DNA of 64,000 nucleotides from assembly GCF_003355155.1 (NCBI RefSeq), contig NZ_CP031320.1:5323367-5387366 (forward strand). The letters run 5' to 3'. This DNA is from Streptomyces armeniacus (lineage in GTDB: Bacteria > Actinomycetota > Actinomycetes > Streptomycetales > Streptomycetaceae). Positions 42,401 through 50,294 of this stretch are shown in pieces (within the stretch, counting starts at the first letter, position 1; each line of letters opens with the position of its first letter). The notes beneath the pieces were generated by a model. It made no database searches. It worked only from the letters and a program-made list of their open reading frames with translations, and was not told the origin of the DNA. A program made the position numbers and the translations under genes.

Positions 42401-43024
42401 TTCCCGCAGCGGGTAACGGCCGACCAGCGCGGCCAGTTCGCCCGCGAGCCGGCCGGAACGGGCGTCGCGGTCACCGAGTTCCAGCCGCGCCTCGGCCTGT
42501 TCCTCGACGACGGTCAGCCACTCCTCCTCCAGCCGCACCACCGCGTCCCGTACGAAGGGCTCGTCCGCGAAGTCGGCGTACGCGGGCCCGCGCCACAGCG
42601 CGAGCGCCTCGGCGAACAGCGCCGCCCGCGCGCCGGGCTCGCGGGCGGCGCGCGCCCGCGCGGCCAGCTCACGGAACCGGTCGGCGTCGACGCGCACGCC
42701 CGTGTCCGTACTCGTGTCCGTACTCGTGTCCGTCTCCGTACGGAGCGCGTAGCCCGGCGCGCGGAACGCCACCAGCTCCCGCCCGCCCGGCTCCGCCGCC
42801 TCCAGGGCGCGCCGCAGCTGCGACACCTTCGTCTGGAGCGTGTTCGCCGGGTTCCCGGGCGGGTCCGCGCCCCACAGGTCCTCCACCAGCCGGTCCACGG
42901 ACACGGTGCGGCCCTCGTGCACGAGCAGGTCGGCGAGGAGCGCGCGCACCTTCAGCTCGGGGACGCGTACGGGCCTCCCGTCCGCCGTCCACACCTCGAG
43001 CGGGCCGAGCACCCCGAATCGCAT
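39470..43024 (-). CDS. AfsR/SARP-type regulator with NB-ARC and TPR domains
   Basis: A 1184-residue regulator. ATG 43024 (MRFGVLGPLEVW) is the standard SARP start. Domains: winged helix of OmpR type (about 1-95), bacterial transcriptional activator domain (about 100-250), NB-ARC/STAND ATPase with Walker A GPGGVGKT near residue 320 and Walker B MLLVLDNCEH near 403, then TPR-like helices to about 1090. Low-complexity Thr/Asp/Ser runs occur at about 92-100 and at the C-terminus, and a Gly-Pro run near 735. AfsR-like proteins switch on specialised metabolism. No biosynthetic cluster sits beside it; the nearest plus-strand genes are an SDR and chorismate mutase. There is no clear ribosome site, so it may be leaderless. 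Confidence 0.93.
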   Translation of the reverse strand: MRFGVLGPLEVWTADGRPVRVPELKVRALLADLLVHEGRTVSVDRLVEDLWGADPPGNPANTLQTKVSQLRRALEAAEPGGRELVAFRAPGYALRTETDTSTDTSTDTGVRVDADRFRELAARARAAREPGARAALFAEALALWRGPAYADFADEPFVRDAVVRLEEEWLTVVEEQAEARLELGDRDARSGRLAGELAALVGRYPLRERLWAARMRALYAAGRQSEALAAYGALRERLSEELGLDPGPELAALHRSILSQDPELDAGTGRAVGRTEEAPAATVPRTNLPAPLTRLVGRDDAVATVRALLEAERLVTLTGPGGVGKTRLAVATAAQLPADRCPDGVWLVELAGLVRPGDPEAACTVEEVLLAVLGVRDDDPGGRNAQPVRLSDVLRDKRMLLVLDNCEHVVEQVAELAGRLLQAAPGLRILATGQEPLALPGEAVWSVPPLAEPAALELFAARAAAAAPDFRLDEEGVREAAAAICRRLDGIPLALELAATRVRVLGVAELARRLDDRFRVLGGAYGHRGAPVRQRTLRAMIDWSWELLTASEQIVLRRLAVHAESCSLEAAEEVCAGDGVRREDVLELLARLVDRSLVTVVTPPGGGDGAPRYRLLESVAAYCLERLREAGEPDRLRRRHRAWYAALAARAEPLLRGPEQLRLLARLDAETPNLRAALDGAVRDGDRDLALSLANSLTWYWFLRGRTREARRSLPAATGTAGPEPGPEPGPGPGPGPGPAEHTVAAARAGAWAAGMGLLECGVRGAAARAYEALAGFDRADAPDTAGAPDAPDAPDAPGSRGERARAEWFLGYALFLAGDELAEGEALTARALDGLRAAGDRWGTAAALAVRSRHALLRGALDAAARDAEESTRLFTELGDAWGQTQAGEPLASLAEIAGDYERAARLHRDGLRRAEELELWSVAADRLSGLAGIEMLLGRHGEARQLFERARRTAAGRGYETGEVHARVGLGLLARRTGELDTAETHLTAMLDWHRQVDFEPGNALLLAELGFVAELRGDPDTAHTLHLDGLRSARKVGDPRGIALALEGLAGARSPGPPARAPDGSGATAAVLLGAAAAARSAAGAPLPAGERGDVDRIAARVRAALGDEAYAAAYGRGSRTDLPSLLRELLGDEPPQAYGTGASTGADTGTDAGADTGTDAGTDTAPGRARTAPQAARPQR

Positions 43025-43136
43025 GCGGCAACCGTAACCGACCGTGCGCCGACCCCCAGCGACTCGTGCGCGGCCCCCGGCACGGTGGTCACACGGCCCC
43101 AAGAGGGGCCTTTGACCAGGAGAGAAGCCAGTCACC

Positions 43137-43946
43137 ATGACGACACATGCACAGACACAAGCACAGACACAGGCAGAGCTGTACGCGGGCAGGAAGGCCG
43201 TCATCACCGGCGGCACGCACGGCATGGGCCGCGCCATCGCCGACCGGCTGCTCGCCGGCGGCGCGGAGGTGCTGCTCACCGGGCGCAACGAGAAGAACCT
43301 GGAGGCGGCGCGCGGCGAACTCGAGGGCGCCCGCGCCCATGTCGTACGGTCCGACGCCGCCAGCGTCGCCGACATCGATGCGCTCGCGGGCACCGTACGG
43401 GACCGGCTGGGCGGCATCGACCTCCTCTTCGTCAACCACGGCATCGCCGAACTCGCGCCGTTCGCGGAGGTCACCGAGGAGTCGTACGACCGGCAGTTCG
43501 CCGTGAACACCAAGGGCGCGTACTTCACGCTGCAGCGGCTGACCCCGCTCGTACGGGACGGCGGCTCGGTCGTCCTCACCCTCGTCGGCGGCGTCGGCAC
43601 TGGCGGCCAGCCCGGCATGTCCGTCTACCTCGGCACCAAGGCGGCGCTGTGGGCTTCGGCCCAGACGCTCGCGGCCGAACTCCTGCCCCGGAACATCCGC
43701 GTCAACGCCGTCGCACCCGGCTTCATCAAGACGCCGACGATGGGCGTCGCCGGGATCAGCGACGAGGAGCGCGCGGGCTTCGAGGAGGAGGGCAACAAGG
43801 TGACGCCCATGGGCCGGAACGGCACCACGGACGAGGTGGCGGACGCGGCGGTGTTCCTGGCCACGGGGGCGACGTTCACGACGGCGGTCGCGCTGGCGGT
43901 GGACGGCGGGCTGATGCAGGGGCTGGCGCCGTTCGAGCACCCGTAA
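43137..43946 (+). CDS. Short-chain dehydrogenase/reductase lacking the usual catalytic serine
   Basis: A 269-residue SDR with the NAD(P) motif [11 protein letters not shown] (about 23-33), NHG in the beta-4 position ([10 protein letters not shown]), the YLGTK active-site pair (about 164-168) and the PGF motif after beta-6 (VAPGFIKTP). The classical serine thirteen residues before the tyrosine is replaced by glycine ([16 protein letters not shown]), so activity may differ from a normal ketoreductase. The start has a QTQAQTQA repeat. ATG 43137 follows GGAGAGAAG. Divergent from the SARP regulator, with 112 bases between, so it is a candidate target of that regulator. Confidence 0.88.
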   Translation: MTTHAQTQAQTQAELYAGRKAVITGGTHGMGRAIADRLLAGGAEVLLTGRNEKNLEAARGELEGARAHVVRSDAASVADIDALAGTVRDRLGGIDLLFVNHGIAELAPFAEVTEESYDRQFAVNTKGAYFTLQRLTPLVRDGGSVVLTLVGGVGTGGQPGMSVYLGTKAALWASAQTLAAELLPRNIRVNAVAPGFIKTPTMGVAGISDEERAGFEEEGNKVTPMGRNGTTDEVADAAVFLATGATFTTAVALAVDGGLMQGLAPFEHP

Positions 43947-43949
43947 GCA

Positions 43950-43985
43950 GGGCCGTACGCGTAAGCCGGGCCGTACGCGTAAGCC
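43950..43985. repeat. 18-bp perfect tandem duplication after the SDR stop
   Basis: The unit gggccgtacgcgtaagcc occurs twice back to back (43950-43967 and 43968-43985), beginning 4 bases past the SDR stop codon. Slippage product; the gap to the chorismate mutase gene (205 bases) otherwise holds no clear feature. Confidence 0.8.
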
Positions 43986-44151
43986 GAGGCCGCACGCCAG
44001 CCCCGCCGGTGTACGCGCGCCCGCGGTGCCGCGGGCCGGGCATCCGCCCGGTCCGCGCCGCGGGCTCCGTACCCGCCGCCCGACCGGTTCGTGTCCGGGA
44101 TGCGGCCGGTCGGCGACAGCGGGGCCGGACGCCGCATAGGCTCTGCTGTCG

Positions 44152-44460
44152 ATGAACGAGACCGACACGACGGACGAGTCCGTACGGGAACAGCTCGAGG
44201 AACTGCGCGCCAGCATCGACAACATCGATGCGGCGGTGGTGCACATGCTCGCGGAGCGGTTCAAGTGCACGCAGCGCGTCGGGCGGCTGAAGGCCGACCA
44301 CCGGCTGCCGCCCGCCGATCCGGGGCGCGAGGCGCGGCAGATCGTACGGCTGCGGGAGCTGGCCGAGCACGCCAAGCTCGATCCGGCGTTCGCGGAGAAG
44401 CTGCTGAACTTCATCATCGCCGAGGTCATCCGGCACCACGAGACGATCGCCCGCTCCTGA
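44152..44460 (+). CDS. Chorismate mutase, AroQ type
   Basis: A 102-residue all-helical enzyme that turns chorismate into prephenate, the entry to phenylalanine and tyrosine. The AroQ pattern is visible: Arg in EELRASIDNID (about 20), Arg/Lys in ERFKCTQRVGRLKA (about 36-49), and the final helix with FIIAEVIRHHE. It is a stand-alone mutase without a prephenate dehydratase domain and without a signal peptide. Convergent with pyruvate kinase. Confidence 0.9.
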   Translation: MNETDTTDESVREQLEELRASIDNIDAAVVHMLAERFKCTQRVGRLKADHRLPPADPGREARQIVRLRELAEHAKLDPAFAEKLLNFIIAEVIRHHETIARS

Positions 44461-44554
44461 GCGTACGCGGGCACTCACGGCGCGCTCATACGGCGCCCAC
44501 GAGCGCCGCGCGGTGCTCGCGCCGCCGCTCGGCGCGGGGGCTCGGCGCCGGGGT

Positions 44555-45988
44555 TCAGCGCGGGCTGTCGTCCTCGCCGATGTGGTGCACGCGCACCAGG
44601 TTCGTGGAGCCCGGCACGCCGGGCGGCGAACCCGCCGTGATCACCACGATGTCGCCGCGCTCGCAACGCCCGATCTTGAGCAGCTGCTCGTCGACCTGGT
44701 TCACCATCTCGTCCGTCGTCTGCACGGTCGGCCCGAGGAACGTCTCCACGCCCCACGTCAGATTCAGCTGGGAGCGCGTCGCCTCGTCCGGCGTGAACGC
44801 CAGTACGGGGATGGGGGAGCGGTAGCGGGCCAGGCGGCGGACCGTGTCGCCGGACTGCGTGAAGGCGACCAGGAACCGCGCCCCCAGGAAGTCGCCCATC
44901 TCCGCCGCCGCCCGCGCCACCGCGCCACCCTGCGTGCGCGGCTTGCTCCGCTCGGTCAGCGGCGGAAGGCCCTTGGCCAGCATGTCCTGTTCGGCCGCTT
45001 CGACGATGCGGCCCATCGTGCGGACCGTCTCCACGGGGTAGTTGCCGACGCTCGTCTCGCCGGAGAGCATCACCGCGTCCGTGCCGTCCATGACGGCGTT
45101 CGCGACGTCGGACACCTCGGCGCGGGTCGGGCGGGACGCGTCGACCATGGAGTCGAGCATCTGCGTCGCGACGATCACCGGCTTGGCGTTCCGCCGCGCC
45201 AGCTTGATCGCCCGCTTCTGCACCATCGGCACGGACTCCAGCGGCATTTCGACACCCAGGTCACCGCGCGCGACCATCAGCCCGTCGAACGCGTCGACGA
45301 TCGCCTCCAGGTTGTCCACCGCCTGCGGCTTCTCGATCTTCGCGATGACCGGGACGCGGCGCCCCTCCTCCGCCATCACGCGGTGGACCTCCTTCACGTC
45401 CTGTGCGTCCCGAACGAACGACAGGGCGATCACGTCGGCCCCCATGCGCAGCGCCCAGCGCAGGTCCTCGACGTCCTTCTCGCTCATCGCGGGCACCGAG
45501 ACCGCGACGCCGGGGAGGTTGAGGCCCTTGTGGTCGGAGACCATGCCGCCCTCGACCACCAGCGTGTGCACCCGCGGGCCCTCCACGGCCGTCACCTTCA
45601 GCGTGACCCGGCCGTCGTCCACGAGGATCAGCTCGCCCGGCGAGACGTCCGCGGCCAGGCCCTCGTACGTGGTGCCGCAGCACGTACGGTCGCCCTCGCC
45701 CTCCTCGACGGTGATCGCGAACTCGTCGCCGCGTTCAAGGAGTACGGGCCCGTCGCGGAAACGGCCGAGGCGGATCTTCGGACCTTGAAGGTCCGCGAGA
45801 ATGCCGACGCTGCGGCCGGTCTCCGCGGAGGCGGCGCGCACCCGCTCGTAACGTGCCTCGTGGTCGATGTGCGTGCCATGGCTCAGATTGAGCCTGGCCA
45901 CGTCCATTCCGGCCGCCACGAGCGTCTTGATCTGCTCGTACGAGTCGGTGGCGGGCCCCAGAGTGCTGACGATCTTTGCTCGGCGCAT
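44555..45988 (-). CDS. pyk: Pyruvate kinase
   Basis: A 477-residue glycolytic enzyme making pyruvate and ATP from phosphoenolpyruvate and ADP. All family landmarks are present: KIVSTLGPA at the N-terminus, RLNLSHG, DLQGPKIR, the signature IEKPQAVDN with the catalytic lysine near 219, MVARGDLGVE, and ATQMLDSM. The C-terminal allosteric domain is complete (AFTQSGDTVRRLARYR). The start is ATG 45988. The gene is convergent with chorismate mutase. The 163-base upstream region has an imperfect dyad CAACGG/CCGTTG but no promoter I can place securely. Confidence 0.97.
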   Translation of the reverse strand: MRRAKIVSTLGPATDSYEQIKTLVAAGMDVARLNLSHGTHIDHEARYERVRAASAETGRSVGILADLQGPKIRLGRFRDGPVLLERGDEFAITVEEGEGDRTCCGTTYEGLAADVSPGELILVDDGRVTLKVTAVEGPRVHTLVVEGGMVSDHKGLNLPGVAVSVPAMSEKDVEDLRWALRMGADVIALSFVRDAQDVKEVHRVMAEEGRRVPVIAKIEKPQAVDNLEAIVDAFDGLMVARGDLGVEMPLESVPMVQKRAIKLARRNAKPVIVATQMLDSMVDASRPTRAEVSDVANAVMDGTDAVMLSGETSVGNYPVETVRTMGRIVEAAEQDMLAKGLPPLTERSKPRTQGGAVARAAAEMGDFLGARFLVAFTQSGDTVRRLARYRSPIPVLAFTPDEATRSQLNLTWGVETFLGPTVQTTDEMVNQVDEQLLKIGRCERGDIVVITAGSPPGVPGSTNLVRVHHIGEDDSPR

Positions 45989-46151
45989 ATCTCGAGCCTA
46001 TGACTTACCGACGGGTAGAGAACTGTCGGAAGGTGACTGACCAACGGCCGTCCGATGAAGGACCGTTGACAACTTTTAAAGATGCGCACACCCCCGCTCC
46101 GATGAGCGCTCAAGGGTCCCGGGCGCGCCCCGCGCCCGTACCCCCCGCCGC

Positions 46152-46862
46152 TCAGAGCGCGGGCGGACTCATCGTGAAGCGCGCGTTGACATGCGCGTGC
46201 ACCGTCTGCCGCTCCGGCTCCAGATCCAGCTCCGGCGCGGCACCACCCGGCGCACCCCCGAACCCCGCCGCACGCGCCATCCCGCCCGGCGCGGGCGGCA
46301 GCGGCCCCGGCCCCTCCGCGCCCAGATCCGCCAGCTCCAGCAGCGACACCAGCTCCGAACCCAGCGCGCCCGCGTACTCCCGCGCCCGCGTCACCGCCTC
46401 CCGTACGGCCTGCTGGCGCGCCTCACGGTGCACCGGCGAATCCGGGCGCAGCGCCCACCACGGCCCGTCCACCCGCGTCAGCTCCAGATCCGCGAGGCGC
46501 GTCGTCAGCTCGCCCAGCGCCGTGAAGTCGACGACGGTGGCCGTGACCCGCACCCGCCCGCTGTACGTGCGCACCCGGTCCCGGCGGCCCTTCTCGGTCA
46601 GCTCCGGAGTGATCGAGAACGCGCCCGTCTCCAGCTTCTCCACCGCCTCCCCGTAGCCCTTCAGCAGCTCCAGCACCTCGCTGTTGCGCCGGGTGAGGTC
46701 GTTCAGCGCGCCGCGCCGGTCCGTGCCCCGCGCGCTCACCGTCACGCCGATACGCGCGATCTCCGGGTCGAACTCCAGGCGCGCCTCGCCGCGTACGGCC
46801 ACGCGCGGCGCGTCGGGCGTCCCGTACGGGGCGGGCACGGGTCCGGACTGGTCGTCGGTCAT
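46152..46862 (-). CDS. SIMPL-domain (DUF541) protein coupled to the desB-like gene
   Basis: A 236-residue protein with one SIMPL domain (about 20-235): RVAVRGEARLEFDPEIARIGVTV at the start, DRRGALNDLTRRNSEVLELL, and a final HAHVNARFTM strand. There is no obvious signal peptide, although family members are often periplasmic. The function is unknown; the fold forms large oligomers in known cases. Its ATG shares one base with the TAA of the upstream monooxygenase gene (TAATG at 46864-46860), so translation is coupled and it belongs to the siderophore-gene transcript. Confidence 0.85.
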   Translation of the reverse strand: MTDDQSGPVPAPYGTPDAPRVAVRGEARLEFDPEIARIGVTVSARGTDRRGALNDLTRRNSEVLELLKGYGEAVEKLETGAFSITPELTEKGRRDRVRTYSGRVRVTATVVDFTALGELTTRLADLELTRVDGPWWALRPDSPVHREARQQAVREAVTRAREYAGALGSELVSLLELADLGAEGPGPLPPAPGGMARAAGFGGAPGGAAPELDLEPERQTVHAHVNARFTMSPPAL

Positions 46863-48553
46863 TACGGCTCCCTGATCAGCGGTACGGTACGCCCCCCACT
46901 CTCCCGTACCCCGGCACCGTCCGGCTGCCCGTTCGCGCCCCTCCCGGAAGCCGGAGCCGCGCCCGGAGCCGCGCCCGTGTCCCGTCGGCCGTCCGCACCG
47001 TGCGCACCGTCCGCGTCCCGCCCGGCCTCCGCCGGGCCACCGGCCGCCCCCTGCCCGCCCGGCCGCTCCACCCGCAGCCCGAACGTGGTGAACGCCGTAC
47101 GGCGCGGCAGCGCGTAAGCTTCCGTCCCCGTCAGCGAGTTGAGGATGACCGCGCTGCGGTGCGCCGCCAGCCCCAGATCGGGCGCGCCGACGCCGTGCGT
47201 GTGCCGCTCCGCGTTCTGCACGTACACCGCGCCCGTCACGCCCGGGTCCAGCACCATGCGGTACCGCTCGTCCACGCACGGCCGCCGCGCCGCGTCCCGC
47301 CGCACGTACGGGTCCAGCGCCGCCAGCAGACCGTCGTGCGCACGCTCCCGGTACCCCGTCGCCAGCACCACCGCGTCCGTACGGAGCCGGGTGCGCTCGT
47401 CCTGCTCGGCGTGCTCGAGATGCAGCTCCACCTGCGTACGCCCGATGCGGCCCGCCGTACGGACGCTCACACCCGGCGTCAGCACCGCGTCCGGCCAACC
47501 GCCCTGGCACGTACGGTGGTACAGCTCGTCGTGGATCGCCGCGAGCGTCCCGTGGTCGATCGCCTTGTGCAACTGTCCCTGCCGCGCCACCAGCGCGTCC
47601 CGTACGCGCTCCGGCAGGGCGTGGAAATAGCGCGTGTAGTCCGGAGTGAAGTGCTCCAGGCCCAGCTTGCTGTACTCCATGGGCGCGAACGCGCCGCTCC
47701 GCGTCAGCCAGTGCAGCCCCTCCCGCCCGAACGGGCGGCGGCGCAGCAGGTCGAGGAAGACCTCCGCGCCGGACTGGCCCGACCCGATCACCGTGATGTG
47801 CCCGGCGGCCAGCAGCCGTTCGCGGTGGTCCAGATAGTCGGCGGAGTGGATCACCGGCACCGTCGGCGTGTCGGCCAGCGGACGCAGCGGCTCCGGCACG
47901 TACGGGGCCGTGCCGATGCCGAGCGAGACATTGCGGGCGCAGCGCCGGCCGAGCGCCACCGCCTCGCCCGTGAACGGGTCGAGCTGCGTGAAGTCCAGCT
48001 CGAACAGCTCCAGTTCGGGATTCCAGCGCACCGCGTCCACCTGGTGGCCGAAATGCAGCCCGCCGCCGTCGGGCGCCGCCCCACCGTCCGCCTGCCCTCC
48101 GGCGGCCAGGCCCTCGCTCACCCAGCGGCAGTACGCGTCGTACTCCGCGCGCTCGATGTGGAAGCGCTCCGCGAAGTAGAACGGGAACAGCCGCTCCTGC
48201 GCCCGCAGAAAGCTCAGGAACGACCACCGGTTCGACGGGTCCGCCAGCGACACCAGGTCCGCGAGGAACGGCACCTGCAGCGTGGCGCCCTCGATCAGCA
48301 GACCCGGATGCCAGGAGAAGTGCGGACGCCGGTCGAAGAAGACCGTACGCAGTCCGGGCACGCCGTCCGCCAGCGCGGCCAGCGACAGGTTGAACGGGCC
48401 GATGCCGATGCCCGCGAGGTCGTACGGGCGGCCGTACGAGCCGTCGCCGTCCGCGAGTTCGCCGTCCGGGAACTCGCCGTCCCGGAGCTCACCGTCCTGG
48501 GGCCCGCCGTCCCGGAGCTCACCGCTCCGGGGCCCGTCTGCCACGCCCGTCAC
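46862..48553 (-). CDS. desB: DesB-like diamine/lysine N-monooxygenase
   Basis: A 563-residue flavin N-hydroxylase. GTG 48553 overlaps the decarboxylase stop as GTGA. After a 40-residue Gly/Asp/Glu repeat extension (RDGELRDGEFPDG-like units) comes the enzyme: FAD site GIGIGPFNLSLAAL (about 48-61), the HFSWHPGLLIEG segment, NADPH site GSGQSGAEVFLDLL (about 252), and VVLATGYRE with the ATG motif of siderophore monooxygenases. In desferrioxamine synthesis DesB N-hydroxylates cadaverine made by DesA. The Gly/Ala-rich C-terminal tail of about 60 residues is also extra. Substrate assignment rests on the pairing with the decarboxylase. Confidence 0.9.
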   Translation of the reverse strand: MTGVADGPRSGELRDGGPQDGELRDGEFPDGELADGDGSYGRPYDLAGIGIGPFNLSLAALADGVPGLRTVFFDRRPHFSWHPGLLIEGATLQVPFLADLVSLADPSNRWSFLSFLRAQERLFPFYFAERFHIERAEYDAYCRWVSEGLAAGGQADGGAAPDGGGLHFGHQVDAVRWNPELELFELDFTQLDPFTGEAVALGRRCARNVSLGIGTAPYVPEPLRPLADTPTVPVIHSADYLDHRERLLAAGHITVIGSGQSGAEVFLDLLRRRPFGREGLHWLTRSGAFAPMEYSKLGLEHFTPDYTRYFHALPERVRDALVARQGQLHKAIDHGTLAAIHDELYHRTCQGGWPDAVLTPGVSVRTAGRIGRTQVELHLEHAEQDERTRLRTDAVVLATGYRERAHDGLLAALDPYVRRDAARRPCVDERYRMVLDPGVTGAVYVQNAERHTHGVGAPDLGLAAHRSAVILNSLTGTEAYALPRRTAFTTFGLRVERPGGQGAAGGPAEAGRDADGAHGADGRRDTGAAPGAAPASGRGANGQPDGAGVRESGGRTVPLIREP

Positions 48554-50109
48554 GGCCGCACCGTCCCCTCCGCGTGGGGGAGCGGCGACGCCGAACCCGC
48601 CGGGCCGTCCGCCAGCGCGTCGTTGACGAGCTTGAGCAGCGCCGCCAGATCGCTGCCCTGGACATGCGGGTTGAGCAGGGTCACCTTCAGCCACAACCGC
48701 CCGTCCAGCGACGCCCGTCCCAGCACCGCCCGCCCCTCCGCGAGCAGCCGCCGCCGCACCTCCGCCACCACCGCGTCCCCGCGGCCCGCCGGGCGGAACA
48801 GCACCGTCGACAGCACCGGCTCCGACCGCAGCTCCAGCCCCGGGTCCGCCGCGACCAGCCCGGCCAGGTCGCGCGCCGCCGCGCACGTACGCTCCACCAG
48901 CTCCGCCACCCCGCGCCGCCCCAGCGCCCGCAGCGTCACCGCCACCTTCAGCACGTCGGGCCGCCGCGTCGTACGCAGCGAACGGCCCAGCAGATCCGGC
49001 AGCCCCGCCTCCGTGTCGTCGTCCGCGTTCAGATACTCCGCCCGGTGGTCCAGCGGGCGCAGCGCCGCCGCGTCCGGCACCACGAACAGGCCCGCCGCCA
49101 CCGGCTGCCAGCCCAGCTTGTGCAGATCCAGCGTCACCGAGTCCGCCCGCTCCAGACCCGCCAGCCGGCCCCGCAACGCGCCGCTGAACAGCAGCGGCCC
49201 GCCGTACGCCGCGTCCACGTGCAGCCGCACCCCGTGCCGTGCGGCCACGTCTGCCACCTCGGGCAGCGGATCGATCTCGCCCGCGTCCGTCGTCCCCGCC
49301 GTCGCCACCACCAGCGCCCGCCCGCCGTCCCGCTGCCCCGGCGCGCCACTCGAAGCAGACTCCAGCGCACCGCTCAACACCCCGTCCAGCGCTGCCGGAT
49401 CCAGCACACCGCGCGGCGCGGGCACCACCAGCGGTGGCGCCAGGCCCAGCAGCCACGCGGCCCGGTGCACGCTGTGGTGCGCGTTCTCCCCGCACACCAG
49501 CCGGACGCCCGGACCGTGCAACTCCCGCGCCAGCAGCACCCCCAGCTGGTTCGACTCCGTACCGCCCGTGGTCACCAGCGCATCGGCCCTACGCTCCGCC
49601 CGGCCGGTGTCCGCGCCGTACACCAGCCCGGCCAGCGCCGCGCACGTCAGCGACTCCAACTCGGAGGCCGCGGGCGCCTGATCCCACGAATCCATCGACG
49701 GATTCAGCGCACTCGCCGCCAGATCCGCCGCCGCTGCGACCGCCAGCGGCGGGCAGTGCAGATGCGCCGCACACAGCGGATCGGCCGGATCCGCGGCGCC
49801 CTCCGCCAGCACCCGTACAAGCGCGGCCAGCGCCGCGTCCGCACCCACACCCTCCTCGGGCAGCACACCACCGCCACCCTCACCGGTGCCGTTGCCGGTG
49901 CCGGTGCCCGCACCGTCCGCCCCGCGCACCACCGCACCGACCCGCTCCGCCACCGCGGCCGGGCCACCGCGGGGCAACGGCCCGCACCGGTCGTACGCCC
50001 CGTCCGCGAGCGCGTCCAGGACCGTCGCCACCAGCGGACGGAGCGCGGCAGCACCCTGGGAGCCGCCGGCGAGCAGACGGGAATCGGCGACAGCGGACAC
50101 ACACAACAT
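48550..50109 (-). CDS. desA: DesA-like PLP-dependent amino-acid decarboxylase
   Basis: A 519-residue group II decarboxylase. The PLP lysine is in TLDLHKLGWQP (about 330), with PLP contacts VTTGGTESNQ, HVDAAYGGPLL and TAGTTDAGEID. DesA decarboxylates lysine to cadaverine in desferrioxamine synthesis; homologues with this sequence type also include diaminobutyrate decarboxylases. The start is ATG 50109, 35 bases from an iron box, so the gene should be repressed by DmdR/IdeR when iron is ample. Acetyltransferase (desC) and NIS synthetase (desD), normally next in the operon, are absent; a SIMPL gene is there instead. Confidence 0.88.
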   Translation of the reverse strand: MLCVSAVADSRLLAGGSQGAAALRPLVATVLDALADGAYDRCGPLPRGGPAAVAERVGAVVRGADGAGTGTGNGTGEGGGGVLPEEGVGADAALAALVRVLAEGAADPADPLCAAHLHCPPLAVAAAADLAASALNPSMDSWDQAPAASELESLTCAALAGLVYGADTGRAERRADALVTTGGTESNQLGVLLARELHGPGVRLVCGENAHHSVHRAAWLLGLAPPLVVPAPRGVLDPAALDGVLSGALESASSGAPGQRDGGRALVVATAGTTDAGEIDPLPEVADVAARHGVRLHVDAAYGGPLLFSGALRGRLAGLERADSVTLDLHKLGWQPVAAGLFVVPDAAALRPLDHRAEYLNADDDTEAGLPDLLGRSLRTTRRPDVLKVAVTLRALGRRGVAELVERTCAAARDLAGLVAADPGLELRSEPVLSTVLFRPAGRGDAVVAEVRRRLLAEGRAVLGRASLDGRLWLKVTLLNPHVQGSDLAALLKLVNDALADGPAGSASPLPHAEGTVRP

Positions 50110-50143
50110 GGGCGGCTGCTCTCTCGGTAACGGAGCCGGTGGG

Positions 50144-50157
50144 TTAGGTCGCCCTAA
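50144..50157. promoter_or_regulatory. Iron box upstream of desA
   Basis: TTAGG, TCGC, CCTAA is an exact dyad in both outer pentamers and matches the inner part of the DmdR/IdeR site (TTAGG, four bases, CCTAA). It lies between the aminopeptidase gene end and the desA start, 35 bases before the ATG. It indicates iron-dependent repression of desA-desB-SIMPL. Confidence 0.75.
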
Positions 50158-50294
50158 GCTACGTCCCGGACACGCGACAGCAGCCGATACGGGCGTTCAT
50201 TCGCCCAAACGTGGGACAAACGTGCGGAGTACGGGCCCGCCTCTGCTATAGACGGCCCGTACCGCAGCACCCCCGGATCCGACAACGCCCACAC

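Noticed and set aside
39449..44155. A 1568-residue plus-strand frame opposite the SARP gene
   Set aside because: Runs through the regulator, SDR gene and gaps in the wrong frame; no ribosome site and no recognisable domain.
46021..46090. TTGACAACTTTTAAAGAT as a plus-strand promoter upstream of pyk
   Set aside because: The -35-like and -10-like words are only about five bases apart and no plus-strand gene follows.
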